Source of the DNA: JBGANR01 sp044222225 | GTDB taxonomy: Bacteria > Actinomycetota > Actinomycetes > Mycobacteriales > Mycobacteriaceae | DNA length: 64,000 nucleotides | Reading direction: 5' to 3' | Assembly (NCBI GenBank): GCA_044222225.1 | Contig: JBGANR010000007.1 | Span: 62,001-126,000 of the forward strand | Shown: positions 8,328-17,040 of the stretch, one piece after another | How positions within the stretch are numbered: the stretch's first letter is position 1 | Layout: the number at the start of each line of letters is the position of its first letter | The notes under the pieces: model-generated | Told to the model about the DNA's origin: nothing | The model's input: only the letters and a program-made list of their open reading frames with translations | Databases searched by the model: none | Translations under genes and position numbers: made by a program

Positions 8328-10435
8328 TCCAACCATCCCTCTCGTCGCGGCATCGGCGCCGACGCCGTCACCTCATAGATCTTGACGCCTTGGCTCTCGT
8401 ACACCTCGCGCAGGCCCGGCGCGTCGCCGATGCCGAGGAACGGATCACCGACCGGACGCCCGTCGGGCAGGTTCCACACCGGCCCGTTCTGCACGGCCCA
8501 GTAGCTCGGCGGCGCGTCGATGACGTAGCGGATCCGCTTGTCCCGGATCATCGCGTCGACGACCGGATCGGCGCCGATCCTGCGGGCTCCCCACAGCAGG
8601 ACCTTCTGATCTTCGGCGAACGGCGCCGGCGCGTACCAGGAGAAGATCGGTTTGAGCCCGAACAGCGGGTACATCCAGGACGAGCCCTGGTCCGGGTTGT
8701 TGAGGATGCCGACGCGCGCGATGTCCGGTTGCGAGGCGAGGCAGCGGAACGCGTTCACGTCCGCGGGCGAGATGACGCCGCCGTTGCGCAGGAACGTCCG
8801 CGACCCGCCGGCCGCCAACGCCTCAGCGTGCGCCTTGTCGCCCTCGCGCAGGTACATCATCGCGTTGGCGTCCCGGTCGTAGTTCGCACCGACGACGGTG
8901 CCGCCGAACGTCAACAGCAGGACGAGCGCGACGCCCGTCTGCGTCCGGCGCGGGGCGTCGACGAGCGCGACGCCCCGCAGCAGCGCGACGAGCCCCGCCC
9001 CCGCGAGCCCGACGAAGACGGCGCTGACCATCGCGAGCACGAACGAGAAGCGGTGGGTGGAGTTGTAGAAGTACTTGCCGATGGCCCACAGCACGTCGCC
9101 GAACGGATTCTCCAGCCGGTAGACCGCGTTGGCGCAGATCAGCAGCACGACGGTCCACACCGCGATGAGCCACCAGGCACGCAGCCACCACACCACGGCC
9201 GCGAAGCCGGCGACCATGAACACGACCAGCACGAACCGCGATTCGGCGCCGGTGAGGGCGTCGGTGCGCTGGAACGCCGACCGCAGCAGCGCACCCCAGA
9301 ACGTCGCCGTGCCGCGGCTGGAAGGCTTGAAGATGTCCAGGCCGCCGTCGGAATCCGTCGTCCGCATGGCGGCCAGCAGCAGCGGCGACGCGGCCAGGAC
9401 GCCCGCGCCGCCGACGACGCCGAGCGCGCAGACGTCCGCGATCCGGCTTCGCACGGGACGCCAGACGGCGTCGGCGGCCCACCACACGGCACAGCCGAGG
9501 ATGACCAGCAGCAGCCCCGACGGATGGACCGCGGCGGTCCCGGCGCAGCCGACGATCGCGGGCAACGCGACCCGCAGGTCGCGCGTGGCGGCGCAGACGA
9601 GCACGGCCGTGACGGGCGCCAGCGCCAGACCCACGGCGTTCGGGACGCTCGTGGCCGACAGCTCCAGGTAGGGCAGGTTGTGGAACATCGGCGCCGCGGC
9701 CGCACCGATCGCCGCCGGGATCGCGGCGCGCGCGGGGTCGAGCCGACGGCGCGCGACGACGTAGCCGAGCGCCGCGATGGCGATCGGCACCGCGAACGCC
9801 GTGCTCGCCGCGGCCCACACGTTGTAGATCTCGACCGTCGAGGTATCCGGTGTGACGTCGTGCAGCAGCGACCCGCCCGCGTGCCAGCCGGTCGGGTAGT
9901 ACTTCGGGCCGGCCTCCGGATTCCAGATCAGCCCCACCCGCGTCGGCGACGCGTCGCCCGACTCCTGGATCCACTGCAGCTCGATGGCGTGCCACAACGC
10001 GTCCCAGACACCGGTGATGTTCTGCTGCCCGCCCCAGCCGCGTCGCACGACGGCCCCGAAACCGACGTTCATGATGCCGACGGCCCCGACGCCGACGCCG
10101 GCGGCGAGCGCCAGCAGACCGGTGCGGCCCGGCTGCTCATCGGCGAGGCCGTCGTCCCGTGCGACCAGACCCGGCCTCAGCCGAGGCGCCACGAACCGGC
10201 CGAAGGCCCACACGAGCCCCCAGACCAGCGCGAACACAGGCGCCAGCGTCCACGGGCGCAGCGGTACCCCGACGAGCGGAAAGACCATCGACGCGCCGCC
10301 GATGACGCCGTACGAGACCGGCGCCCCCGCCGCGACGGCGACGATGAGCGGCAGACCGCAGCGTCGGGCGATGATCGTGCCGGGCACGATCGTGAACCCG
10401 ATCGTGAGCAGACATGCCCACACCGCGAGCGCCAT
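8315..10435 (-). CDS. large polytopic membrane protein, DUF6541-like (Rv3635-like)
   Basis: A 706-residue membrane protein with many hydrophobic segments over the first two thirds and a soluble C-terminal domain containing the SWMYPLFGLKPIFSWYAPAP region. It resembles the mycobacterial transmembrane protein Rv3635 and glycosyltransferase-C-like proteins. ATG 10435 has an AGGGAGG ribosome site about 7 bases upstream. A clear paralogue lies at 11847-13946 on the same strand, with a malic enzyme gene between them on the other strand. Both share the FYNSTHRFSF / FYNSAHRFSF and IRYVIDAPPSYW / IRYIIDSPPSYW motifs. Function is unknown; envelope glycan assembly is a reasonable guess because galE follows. 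Confidence 0.75.
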   Translation of the reverse strand: MALAVWACLLTIGFTIVPGTIIARRCGLPLIVAVAAGAPVSYGVIGGASMVFPLVGVPLRPWTLAPVFALVWGLVWAFGRFVAPRLRPGLVARDDGLADEQPGRTGLLALAAGVGVGAVGIMNVGFGAVVRRGWGGQQNITGVWDALWHAIELQWIQESGDASPTRVGLIWNPEAGPKYYPTGWHAGGSLLHDVTPDTSTVEIYNVWAAASTAFAVPIAIAALGYVVARRRLDPARAAIPAAIGAAAAPMFHNLPYLELSATSVPNAVGLALAPVTAVLVCAATRDLRVALPAIVGCAGTAAVHPSGLLLVILGCAVWWAADAVWRPVRSRIADVCALGVVGGAGVLAASPLLLAAMRTTDSDGGLDIFKPSSRGTATFWGALLRSAFQRTDALTGAESRFVLVVFMVAGFAAVVWWLRAWWLIAVWTVVLLICANAVYRLENPFGDVLWAIGKYFYNSTHRFSFVLAMVSAVFVGLAGAGLVALLRGVALVDAPRRTQTGVALVLLLTFGGTVVGANYDRDANAMMYLREGDKAHAEALAAGGSRTFLRNGGVISPADVNAFRCLASQPDIARVGILNNPDQGSSWMYPLFGLKPIFSWYAPAPFAEDQKVLLWGARRIGADPVVDAMIRDKRIRYVIDAPPSYWAVQNGPVWNLPDGRPVGDPFLGIGDAPGLREVYESQGVKIYEVTASAPMPRREGWLECGR

Positions 10436-10593
10436 TCACCGCCTCCCTACGGTCTTCGCATGCCGACATCGCCCCAGCGGATGGCGATGGCGCCACCCCG
10501 TCCGGGGCCGATTCAGCTGAACGCTTGCAAACAATAGCGGTCCCTACTGACAGGTCCGGCCTCCGCGCGCGGAAGCGGAACTATGCTCCCCCC

Positions 10594-11772
10594 ATGGCAA
10601 CGGAAGCCCAGCCCACCGCCCCGACCCCTCTGGCCCTCACCGCCGACGAGATCTTCGCCGCCCATGAGGGCGGCAAGCTCGAGGTACGCACCAAGATCGA
10701 ACTCGACAACCAGCGGGCACTGTCCGTCGCCTACACGCCGGGCGTCGCGGAGGTGAGCCGGGCGATCGCCAAGGAGCCGGAGCTCGCCGACCGCTACACG
10801 TGGGCCAAGCGCCTCGTCGTGGTCGTCTCCGACGGCTCCGCGGTGCTGGGCCTCGGCGCCATCGGCCCGAGCGCGTCCCTGCCGGTCATGGAGGGCAAGG
10901 CCGCCCTGTTCAAGAGCTTCGCCGGGCTCGACTCCATCCCCCTCGTGCTCGCCACGAAGGATCCCGACGAGATCGTCGAGACGCTCATCCGGCTGCGGCC
11001 GAGCTTCGGCGCCGTCAACCTCGAAGACATCTCCGCGCCCCGCTGCTTCGAGATCGAACGCCGCGTCATCGAGGCGCTCGACTGCCCGGTCATGCACGAC
11101 GACCAGCACGGCACCGCGATCGTCGCCCTGGCCGCGCTGACCGGCGCGACGACGTTCCAGCAGCGCTCGCTCGAGGGCCTGCGCGTCGTGGTGTCCGGCG
11201 CCGGCGCCGCGGGCGTGGCCTGCACGAACATCCTGCTCGCCGCCGGCGTCTCCGACGTCGTCGTGCTCGATTCCAAGGGCGTCATCCACGCCGGTCGCAC
11301 GGACCTCGGCGAGGTGAAGCTGGATCTCGTCGCCCGCACCAACCCGCGCGGCGTCACCGGCGGTCCGGCCGACGCGCTCGCCGGCGCAGACGTCTTCCTC
11401 GGCGTCTCGGCCGGCAAGGTGCCCGAGGAGGCCATCGCGTCGATGGCCGAGGGCTCGATCGTCTTCGCGCTCTCCAACCCCGACCCCGAGATCCACCCGG
11501 AGGTTGCGGCCAAGTACGCGGCGATCGTCGCGACCGGACGCAGCGACTACCCGAACCAGATCAACAACGTCCTCGCGTTCCCGGGCGTGTTCCGGGGCGC
11601 GATCGACGCCGGCGCCCGCCGGATCACCGAGGAGATGAAGATCGCGGCCGCCAAGGCGATCTTCTCGGTCGTCGAGCCCGATCTGGCGGCCGACCGGATC
11701 GTCCCGAGCCCGCTCGATCCGCGCGTCGCCCCGGCGGTGGCGGCCGCCGTCACAGCCGCGTCTCGGCAGTAG
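10594..11772 (+). CDS. NAD(P)-dependent malic enzyme
   Basis: Short-form malic enzyme (392 residues), oxidatively decarboxylating malate to pyruvate. The family signature SVAYTPGVAEVS is near residue 48, the DGSAVLGLGAIGPSASLPVMEGKA region follows, the metal/active-site NLEDISAP and HDDQHGTA motifs are present, and the nucleotide-binding SGAGAAGVA starts the second domain. The start ATG 10594 has no strong ribosome site. It lies alone on the plus strand between two minus-strand paralogous membrane genes and is followed by a 75-bp palindromic region. Cofactor preference (NAD or NADP) cannot be read safely. Confidence 0.93.
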   Translation: MATEAQPTAPTPLALTADEIFAAHEGGKLEVRTKIELDNQRALSVAYTPGVAEVSRAIAKEPELADRYTWAKRLVVVVSDGSAVLGLGAIGPSASLPVMEGKAALFKSFAGLDSIPLVLATKDPDEIVETLIRLRPSFGAVNLEDISAPRCFEIERRVIEALDCPVMHDDQHGTAIVALAALTGATTFQQRSLEGLRVVVSGAGAAGVACTNILLAAGVSDVVVLDSKGVIHAGRTDLGEVKLDLVARTNPRGVTGGPADALAGADVFLGVSAGKVPEEAIASMAEGSIVFALSNPDPEIHPEVAAKYAAIVATGRSDYPNQINNVLAFPGVFRGAIDAGARRITEEMKIAAAKAIFSVVEPDLAADRIVPSPLDPRVAPAVAAAVTAASRQ

Positions 11773-11777
11773 TTCCG

Positions 11778-11852
11778 CGCTAAAAACTGCTCGAAATCGA
11801 GGGTTCAGCCCCATATAGCGGCTATCCCCTTGATTTCGAGCAGTTTTTAGCG
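11778..11852. repeat. convergent-end palindrome (26-bp arms)
   Basis: Arms 11778-11803 and 11827-11852 (start cgctaaaaactgctcgaaat) pair at 25 of 26 positions around a 23-base loop. It lies between the convergent ends of the malic enzyme and membrane-protein genes and contains the TAA stop of the latter. On each strand the stem base ends in TAGCG after a T run, so it is a plausible bidirectional terminator. Confidence 0.85.
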
Positions 11853-13946
11853 GACCACCTCGTAGATCGTCACCGTCCAACCCCGCGAACCGGGCGGCCC
11901 CGGCCGCGGCGGCCCCTGATAGGCGACCCGCAGCCCCGGCGCCTTGGCCAGATCGCCGAACGGATCACCTGCGGGGAACGGACCGTTCGCCCCCTGCTCG
12001 GTGCGCGGCGGGCCGTTCTGCCAGAACCAGTAGCTCGGCGGGCTGTCGATGATGTAGCGGATCTTCAGGTCACGCACGACCGCGTCGACCGCGGGGTCGG
12101 CGCCGATCTTGCCGACGTTCCAGTACAGCTTCTTCTGCTGCTCGCTCCACGGGTTGGGCCGGTACCAGACGAACATCGGACGCAAGCCCACCGTCGCATA
12201 CATCCAGCCGGTGCCGTGATCGGCGTTGTTGAAGATCAGCGTGTCCTCGATCCCCGGCTGTTCGGCGAGCCAGCGGTACGCCTTGAGGTCCTCTGCGCCG
12301 ACGAGATTGGCGCCCCGCATGAACGAGAGCAGCCTGCCGTTGCGCGGGTACTGCGAATGCGCACCGTACGCGACGCCGGCGACCAGCCCGAACGCGATGA
12401 CCACGGCCGTGGCCCGCCACATCCAGCCGGGCCGGCCGGCGGAGCCCTCGGAATCGGCCGTCCGGCCGCGACCGGAGTCGATCATCCATACGATCCCCAG
12501 CTTGACGACCCACAGAACCGCGCAGACGCCGATACCCACGGCGGCCGCGGAGAACATCGCGAGGATGAACGAGAAGCGGTGGGCCGAGTTGTAGAAGAAC
12601 TGCCCGGCGAAGTGGAGCGCGTCGCCGACGGGGTTGTTCATGCGGCGTACGGAGTTCGCGCACATCACGACGACGACGCCCCACGCGGCGAGCAGCCACC
12701 AGCTGCGCCGGATGGCGACGATGACGACGAGACCGACGAGCGCCGGCAGCAGCAGCCGGTAGTACGGCCAGGTGGGTGCGAGGACGTCGGTGCCCTGGAA
12801 GGCCGCGCGGCCCAGCGCCTCCGCGAACGAGTCGGCGCGGCCGTTGATCTTGCCGAAACCGCTCAGCCCGCCGTCGCCCGAGGTCGTCGACAGCGCACCG
12901 TAGATCATCGGCGCCGAGCCGAGTGCGGCCAGCAGTCCGACCGCGGCGAGCGTCACGAGATCGGCCACCCGGCCGCGGGCGGGCCAGATCAGCGCGTACG
13001 TCAACCACCAGACGACGACAAAAAGCACGGTGAGTACGAAGCCCGAAGGATGCACAGCCGTCGTCCCGATGCAGGCCAGCGCCGCGGGCAGGCCGTAGCG
13101 GCGGTCGGTCGGGGCCCGGGTGACGAGGATCGTCGCGACCGGCGCGAGCGCGAGCCCGACGGCGTTCGGCACGCTCGTCGAGGAGAGCTCGACGAACGGC
13201 AGGCTGTGGAACAGCCCGGCGACACCGGCGGCGACACCGGCCGACAGCGCGGCGACGTTCGGCCGCAGCCGCGGACGCAGCGCGATGTAGGCGATCGCCG
13301 CGGCGGAGATCGGGATGACGAACGCGGTGCTCGCCGGCGCGAAGGCGTTGTAGATCTGGGCCGACGTCGACGACGGCAGCGCGTCACGGATGAGTGCGGC
13401 CACCGAATGCCAGGCGTTCGGGTAGTAGGACGCGCGGTAGTTGTCCGGGTTGGACAGCGTCCCGACGTGGAACGGCGACGCGTCACCCACCTCGTGGATC
13501 CACTGGATTAGCGCGGCGTGCCAGCCGGCGTCCCACACCCCGTTGATGTTGTCGACGCCGCCCCACGTGCTGCGCACGACGTAGCCGAAGCCGACGATCA
13601 TGATCGTCGCGGCCGCGGTGGCGATCCCCGCCGCCAGCGCCGCGAGTCCGGTCCAGCGCAGCGGGTCGGGGGCGGCCTCGCCGCGCGCGAGTCGCTGACC
13701 GACCCTGCGGTCGAACACCCAGGCCAGCAGCCAGACGACGAGGACGGCCGCAGCAGCGGACCAGAGCCGGAACGGGATGCCGAGAGCACCGTAGACGATG
13801 CCGGTGACGCCGATGATCGCGTAGCCGAGCGGTGAGCCGGCGGCGACGGCCACCGGCCACGTCAGACCGAGCCGGCGAGCGACGAGCGCCCCCGGCACGA
13901 TGGTGAACGCAGCGGTGAGTATCAGCACCCACACACCCAGAGACAT
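11847..13946 (-). CDS. large polytopic membrane protein, paralogue of the 8315 gene
   Basis: A 699-residue membrane protein closely similar in layout to the protein at 8315-10435: VPGALVARRLGL near the start, GGVDNINGVWDAGWHA, TSVPNAVGLALAPV, FYNSAHRFSF, and the soluble end with IRYIIDSPPSYW. ATG 13946 follows a GGAGGA ribosome site. The stop codon TAA is part of the palindrome at 11778-11852. The two copies look like a local duplication later separated by the malic enzyme gene. Function is unknown; the membrane fold and the neighbourhood suggest cell-envelope glycan work. Confidence 0.75.
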   Translation of the reverse strand: MSLGVWVLILTAAFTIVPGALVARRLGLTWPVAVAAGSPLGYAIIGVTGIVYGALGIPFRLWSAAAAVLVVWLLAWVFDRRVGQRLARGEAAPDPLRWTGLAALAAGIATAAATIMIVGFGYVVRSTWGGVDNINGVWDAGWHAALIQWIHEVGDASPFHVGTLSNPDNYRASYYPNAWHSVAALIRDALPSSTSAQIYNAFAPASTAFVIPISAAAIAYIALRPRLRPNVAALSAGVAAGVAGLFHSLPFVELSSTSVPNAVGLALAPVATILVTRAPTDRRYGLPAALACIGTTAVHPSGFVLTVLFVVVWWLTYALIWPARGRVADLVTLAAVGLLAALGSAPMIYGALSTTSGDGGLSGFGKINGRADSFAEALGRAAFQGTDVLAPTWPYYRLLLPALVGLVVIVAIRRSWWLLAAWGVVVVMCANSVRRMNNPVGDALHFAGQFFYNSAHRFSFILAMFSAAAVGIGVCAVLWVVKLGIVWMIDSGRGRTADSEGSAGRPGWMWRATAVVIAFGLVAGVAYGAHSQYPRNGRLLSFMRGANLVGAEDLKAYRWLAEQPGIEDTLIFNNADHGTGWMYATVGLRPMFVWYRPNPWSEQQKKLYWNVGKIGADPAVDAVVRDLKIRYIIDSPPSYWFWQNGPPRTEQGANGPFPAGDPFGDLAKAPGLRVAYQGPPRPGPPGSRGWTVTIYEVVR

Positions 13947-14131
13947 GCCGTCCTCCGCGATCGCGGCGCCCCGCGGGGAAAGCGCCCGGACAGATCACCC
14001 CCGGCGCGTTCGACCTTAGATCATCCGCCGGAGTCCGGCGTCATGCCTCGCCACAGATCGGGCTCCCGACGCTCGACTCAGGCTGCGTGTAACCCTGGGC
14101 AACGGACAACCGACGCCGTAGCGTCGTCGCC

Positions 14132-14641
14132 GTGAGTGGCGCTTTCTCCTTTCCCAATCCTGTCAACGACAAGGCCGCGCGGGTGACGGCCGGTTTTGTC
14201 GTCGCACTGGCAGTGGCGGCGATCGTCGTCGACAGCCCGTGGCTGTACGGCGTCCTCGCCGCCGGTTTTGCACTGCGCGTCGCGGGCGGCCCGCGCTATT
14301 CGCCGTTCGGCAGGCTCGCCGTGCACGTCATCGCTCCGCGGCTGGGGCCTGCGCGGCTGGTCCCGGGACCGCCGAAGCGATTCGCCCAAGCCATCGGACT
14401 CGTCTTCTCATCGGCGGCACTCGTGCTGTCGCTGCTCGGGCTGCCACTCGCCGCGCAGGTCGTCACCGGCCTGCTCGTCGTGGCCGCACTCCTGGAGGCG
14501 GCCCTCGGCTTCTGCCTCGGCTGCCAGATCTTCGGACGCCTGCAGGCCTGGGGCGTCATCCCGGAGTCGGTCTGCGAGGCGTGCAACCGCGTCGCCTACG
14601 ACATCCCGGCGGCGTCGGTCAAGGCCTTCGGCCGGGCCTGA
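14132..14641 (+). CDS. DUF4395 membrane protein
   Basis: A 169-residue membrane protein with hydrophobic segments near residues 20-36, 38-52, 84-102 and 104-124 and a cysteine-rich stretch (FCLGCQIFG and VCEACNR) in the C-terminal third. The start PNPVNDKAARVTAGFV and the ALLEAALGFCLGCQIF motif are characteristic of DUF4395 proteins, which in actinobacteria often sit near sulfur-transfer or thiol genes. None of those is adjacent here. GTG 14132 is the start. The paired CxxC motifs could bind metal or cycle redox; this is inference. Confidence 0.75.
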   Translation: MSGAFSFPNPVNDKAARVTAGFVVALAVAAIVVDSPWLYGVLAAGFALRVAGGPRYSPFGRLAVHVIAPRLGPARLVPGPPKRFAQAIGLVFSSAALVLSLLGLPLAAQVVTGLLVVAALLEAALGFCLGCQIFGRLQAWGVIPESVCEACNRVAYDIPAASVKAFGRA

Positions 14642-14723
14642 GTATCGCGGCTCAGACCTCAGCGGCGCACTACGTCGGCGGGCGGCGGCGAGTTCTGGCG
14701 ACGTCCACGCTTCGCCGAACCGC

Positions 14724-15032
14724 CTAGAACAGCGCGCGTTCACCCGTCACATCGAGCTCGACGACGCTCCCGGCGAGGATCGCCGTCTGCTGCTCGCCGC
14801 TCGGGCCGTCGCCCCGGAACGCCTCGACGGCCGCCCGCGACGCCCAGCGCTCGGCGATGTCGACGCGCCCCGGGTCGGCCGGATCGGCACTGATGGCGAA
14901 GTCGAGGCACCCCGGCGTCCGGCGAGCCTGTTCGACGACCGGCACGCAGCCGGCGACGTACGCGTCGCGCGCGGCGGGATCGACCCGCACCCACCCCATG
15001 ACGACGACGCCCGCCGCACTGTTCTCGCTCAT
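14724..15032 (-). CDS. antibiotic-biosynthesis-monooxygenase-fold protein
   Basis: A 102-residue protein of the dimeric alpha-beta barrel (ABM) superfamily, seen from the pattern VRVDPAARDAYV ... RTPGCLDFAIS ... DIAERWASRAAVEAF. Members include monooxygenases acting on quinones and haem-degrading or stress proteins; length and motif spacing are normal. ATG 15032 has GGAG about 8 bases upstream. It converges on the DUF4395 gene and is divergent from the methyltransferase gene. The substrate is unknown. Confidence 0.75.
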   Translation of the reverse strand: MSENSAAGVVVMGWVRVDPAARDAYVAGCVPVVEQARRTPGCLDFAISADPADPGRVDIAERWASRAAVEAFRGDGPSGEQQTAILAGSVVELDVTGERALF

Positions 15033-15125
15033 GTCATTGCTCCATTCACGCGTGTCTCATCTTGTCGTGGCAGACCGCGCGCGGCGGCAGAACTCATCGC
15101 CCGCCGCGTCGCTACGCTGACCCGG

Positions 15126-15905
15126 ATGAGCGCCCCCGACTCCCCCGGCGACGGCCTGTACACGGACCGGCGGCGCGCGCTGTCGTTCGGCGCCGTCGCC
15201 GACTCCTACGACCGGCTGCGTCCGCGGTACGCCGAGGCCGCCGTCGACCGGCTCGCCGCACTCGGCGGGCACGACGCCGTCGACGTCGGCGCGGGCACCG
15301 GCATCCTCGCCAGACAGCTCCGCGACCGCGGGCTGACGGTGCTCGCCGTCGAGCCCGATCCAGCGATGGCCGACGTCACGCGCCGCTCCGGCATCCCGGC
15401 CGAGGTGGCGACGTTCGAGAGCTGGGACCCGGCCGGGCGCACCTTCGACCTCGTCACGTTCGGGCAGTCCTGGCACTGGGTAGACCCGGCCGCCGGCATC
15501 CCGAAGTTGCGCGACGTCGTCCGCGCCGGCGGCCACGTCGCGCTGCTGTGGAACACGCTGCGCACCACGCGGCCGACGACCGCCGAACTACACGCCGCGA
15601 GCCCCGACTACGTCACCGTCAACGCCCTGTCGCAGGACCCGCACCGGTCCGATGCCGGCGTCACCGAGCTGCTCGCCACGCTGACGCGCGCCGGGTTCGA
15701 CGTCACGACCGCGACGGATCGCTGGACCGAGCGTCAGGACCGTGAACGGTGGCTCGACCTCGTCTTCACCTACTCGGCACACCTCGCGCTGCCGCCCGAC
15801 CGGCAGGCCGCCCTCCGCACGGCGCTGTCCGACGCGATCGGCACCGACACCATCGAGCTCGAGGCGTCGACGCTGACGGTCCTCGCGACGCTCCCGGCCG
15901 GGTGA
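15126..15905 (+). CDS. class I SAM-dependent methyltransferase
   Basis: A 259-residue methyltransferase. The SAM-binding motif I DVGAGTGILARQL is near residue 54, followed by the acidic VLAVEPDPAMA loop and motif IV FDLVTFGQSWHWVDP; the GQSWHWV stretch is typical of the methyltransferase-11 type near-UbiE group. ATG 15126 is the start. The substrate cannot be told. It is a single gene between the divergent ABM gene and a tRNA. Confidence 0.85.
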   Translation: MSAPDSPGDGLYTDRRRALSFGAVADSYDRLRPRYAEAAVDRLAALGGHDAVDVGAGTGILARQLRDRGLTVLAVEPDPAMADVTRRSGIPAEVATFESWDPAGRTFDLVTFGQSWHWVDPAAGIPKLRDVVRAGGHVALLWNTLRTTRPTTAELHAASPDYVTVNALSQDPHRSDAGVTELLATLTRAGFDVTTATDRWTERQDRERWLDLVFTYSAHLALPPDRQAALRTALSDAIGTDTIELEASTLTVLATLPAG

Positions 15906-15979
15906 AGCCCCGTGTGACCTCGCGGTTTGGCACCGACCGGCGACACGGGCTAACATCTGTCACGCTGCTTCGGCAGCAC

Positions 15980-16055
15980 GCCGCCTTAGCTCAGTCGGTA
16001 GAGCGCTTCACTCGTAATGAAAAGGTCAAGAGTTCGATTCTCTTAGGCGGCTCCA
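15980..16055 (+). tRNA. tRNA-Thr (anticodon CGT)
   Basis: A full cloverleaf can be drawn: acceptor stem GCCGCCT with AGGCGGC, D-stem GCTC/GAGC, anticodon loop CTCGTAA with anticodon CGT at 16013-16015, T-stem AAGAG/CTCTT with the TTCGATT loop, discriminator T and encoded CCA. One mismatch closes the anticodon stem. It reads ACG codons. The minus-strand catabolic cluster begins less than 50 bases past its 3-prime end, a common integration site for acquired DNA, although I found no second copy of the tRNA end. Confidence 0.95.
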
Positions 16056-16103
16056 TACTCGCAGGTCACACCCGGTTCGGCACATCCGAGCCGGACGCCT
16101 CGC

Positions 16104-16991
16104 TCACTTTCGGTTCAGCTCGTCCAGCGCGGCCTTGAGACCTGCTTCGGCCTCCGGCTCGAGATCCAGGAGCGGCTCGCGCGGACTGCCGATGTCCAGC
16201 CCTTGTAGACGCAGGCCTGCCTTCACCGCCTGGGTGAACGGGACGGCCATCATGGCGTCGATGGCCGGGAACACCCGGAGCCAATCCTGCAAGGCACGAC
16301 CGAGGTCGCCGGCACGGATGGCGCGGACGACGGCGACGATCTCGTTCGGCACCACGTTGGCCGCGCCGGCCATGATGCCGGCGGCGCCTTCGGTGAGTGC
16401 GCCGAAGCTGAAGCTGTCCCAGCCCATGATCAGCTTGATGTCGTCGCCGTGGTGGTGGATCAGGCGCAGCGCCTGCTCCCAGTCGTGGCTGGAATCCTTG
16501 ACGTATTCGATGTTGTCGATCTCCCGACCGAAGCGGGCGATGCCCTCGGCACCCAGGTTCACCCCGGTGACCCCGGGGTTGTTGTAGAGCATGATCGGCA
16601 GGTCGACGGCACCGGCGACGGTCTCGACGTACCGGTTGATCTCCGGTTCGGTGAGCGGCTCGTAGTACGGCGTGATCAGCATGAGCGCGTCGGCGCCGGT
16701 GGACTCGGCGGCCCGGGACAGGCCGACGGCTTGGCGGGTGGTGAGGGCTCCCGTGTGCGCGACGACGGGGACGCGGCCCGCGGTGTGCTCGACGACGATC
16801 TCGAAGATCTGCCGGCGCTCGGCATCGGTCAGCGAGGTGTACTCACCTGTGCCGCCACCGACGACAAGCGCGTCGACGCCGGCTTCGATGTTGCGGTCGA
16901 CGACGCGTCTCATGAGCCCGGCGTCGATCCGGTCGTCGGCGGTGAACGGGGTGGGGAGCGCGGTCAGTACGCCGCGGAGTTGCTTGGCCAT
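16104..16991 (-). CDS. DHDPS/N-acetylneuraminate-lyase family aldolase
   Basis: A 295-residue class I aldolase of the DapA/NanA superfamily. The fingerprint GGGTGEYTSL (residues 45-54), the catalytic Tyr136 in LPIMLYNNPG and the Schiff-base Lys165 in IEYVKDSS are all present. Such enzymes join or cleave pyruvate with an aldehyde, or dehydrate 2-keto-3-deoxy sugar acids. It is the last gene of the four-gene minus-strand run, 49 bases after the FAD oxidase. It is unlikely to be the biosynthetic dapA because it sits in a regulated catabolic cluster. The true substrate is unknown. Confidence 0.85.
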   Translation of the reverse strand: MAKQLRGVLTALPTPFTADDRIDAGLMRRVVDRNIEAGVDALVVGGGTGEYTSLTDAERRQIFEIVVEHTAGRVPVVAHTGALTTRQAVGLSRAAESTGADALMLITPYYEPLTEPEINRYVETVAGAVDLPIMLYNNPGVTGVNLGAEGIARFGREIDNIEYVKDSSHDWEQALRLIHHHGDDIKLIMGWDSFSFGALTEGAAGIMAGAANVVPNEIVAVVRAIRAGDLGRALQDWLRVFPAIDAMMAVPFTQAVKAGLRLQGLDIGSPREPLLDLEPEAEAGLKAALDELNRK

Positions 16992-17040
16992 ACGGGCCTC
17001 CTTATGGTCTGGGTGGATGCGTCGGCAGAGCCGGCGCGGG

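Noticed and set aside
8390..10537. Open frame of 715 codons opposite the membrane-protein gene
   Set aside because: High-GC shadow; the minus-strand product has membrane helices, motifs and a paralogue.
16035..16055. Attachment site (tRNA 3-prime end repeated at the far side of the cluster)
   Set aside because: I found no second copy of the tRNA end between 21.9 and 22.2 kb and no integrase gene.
16104..16991. Biosynthetic dapA
   Set aside because: It lies at the end of a regulated catabolic operon with a kinase and oxidase; lysine genes are not nearby.
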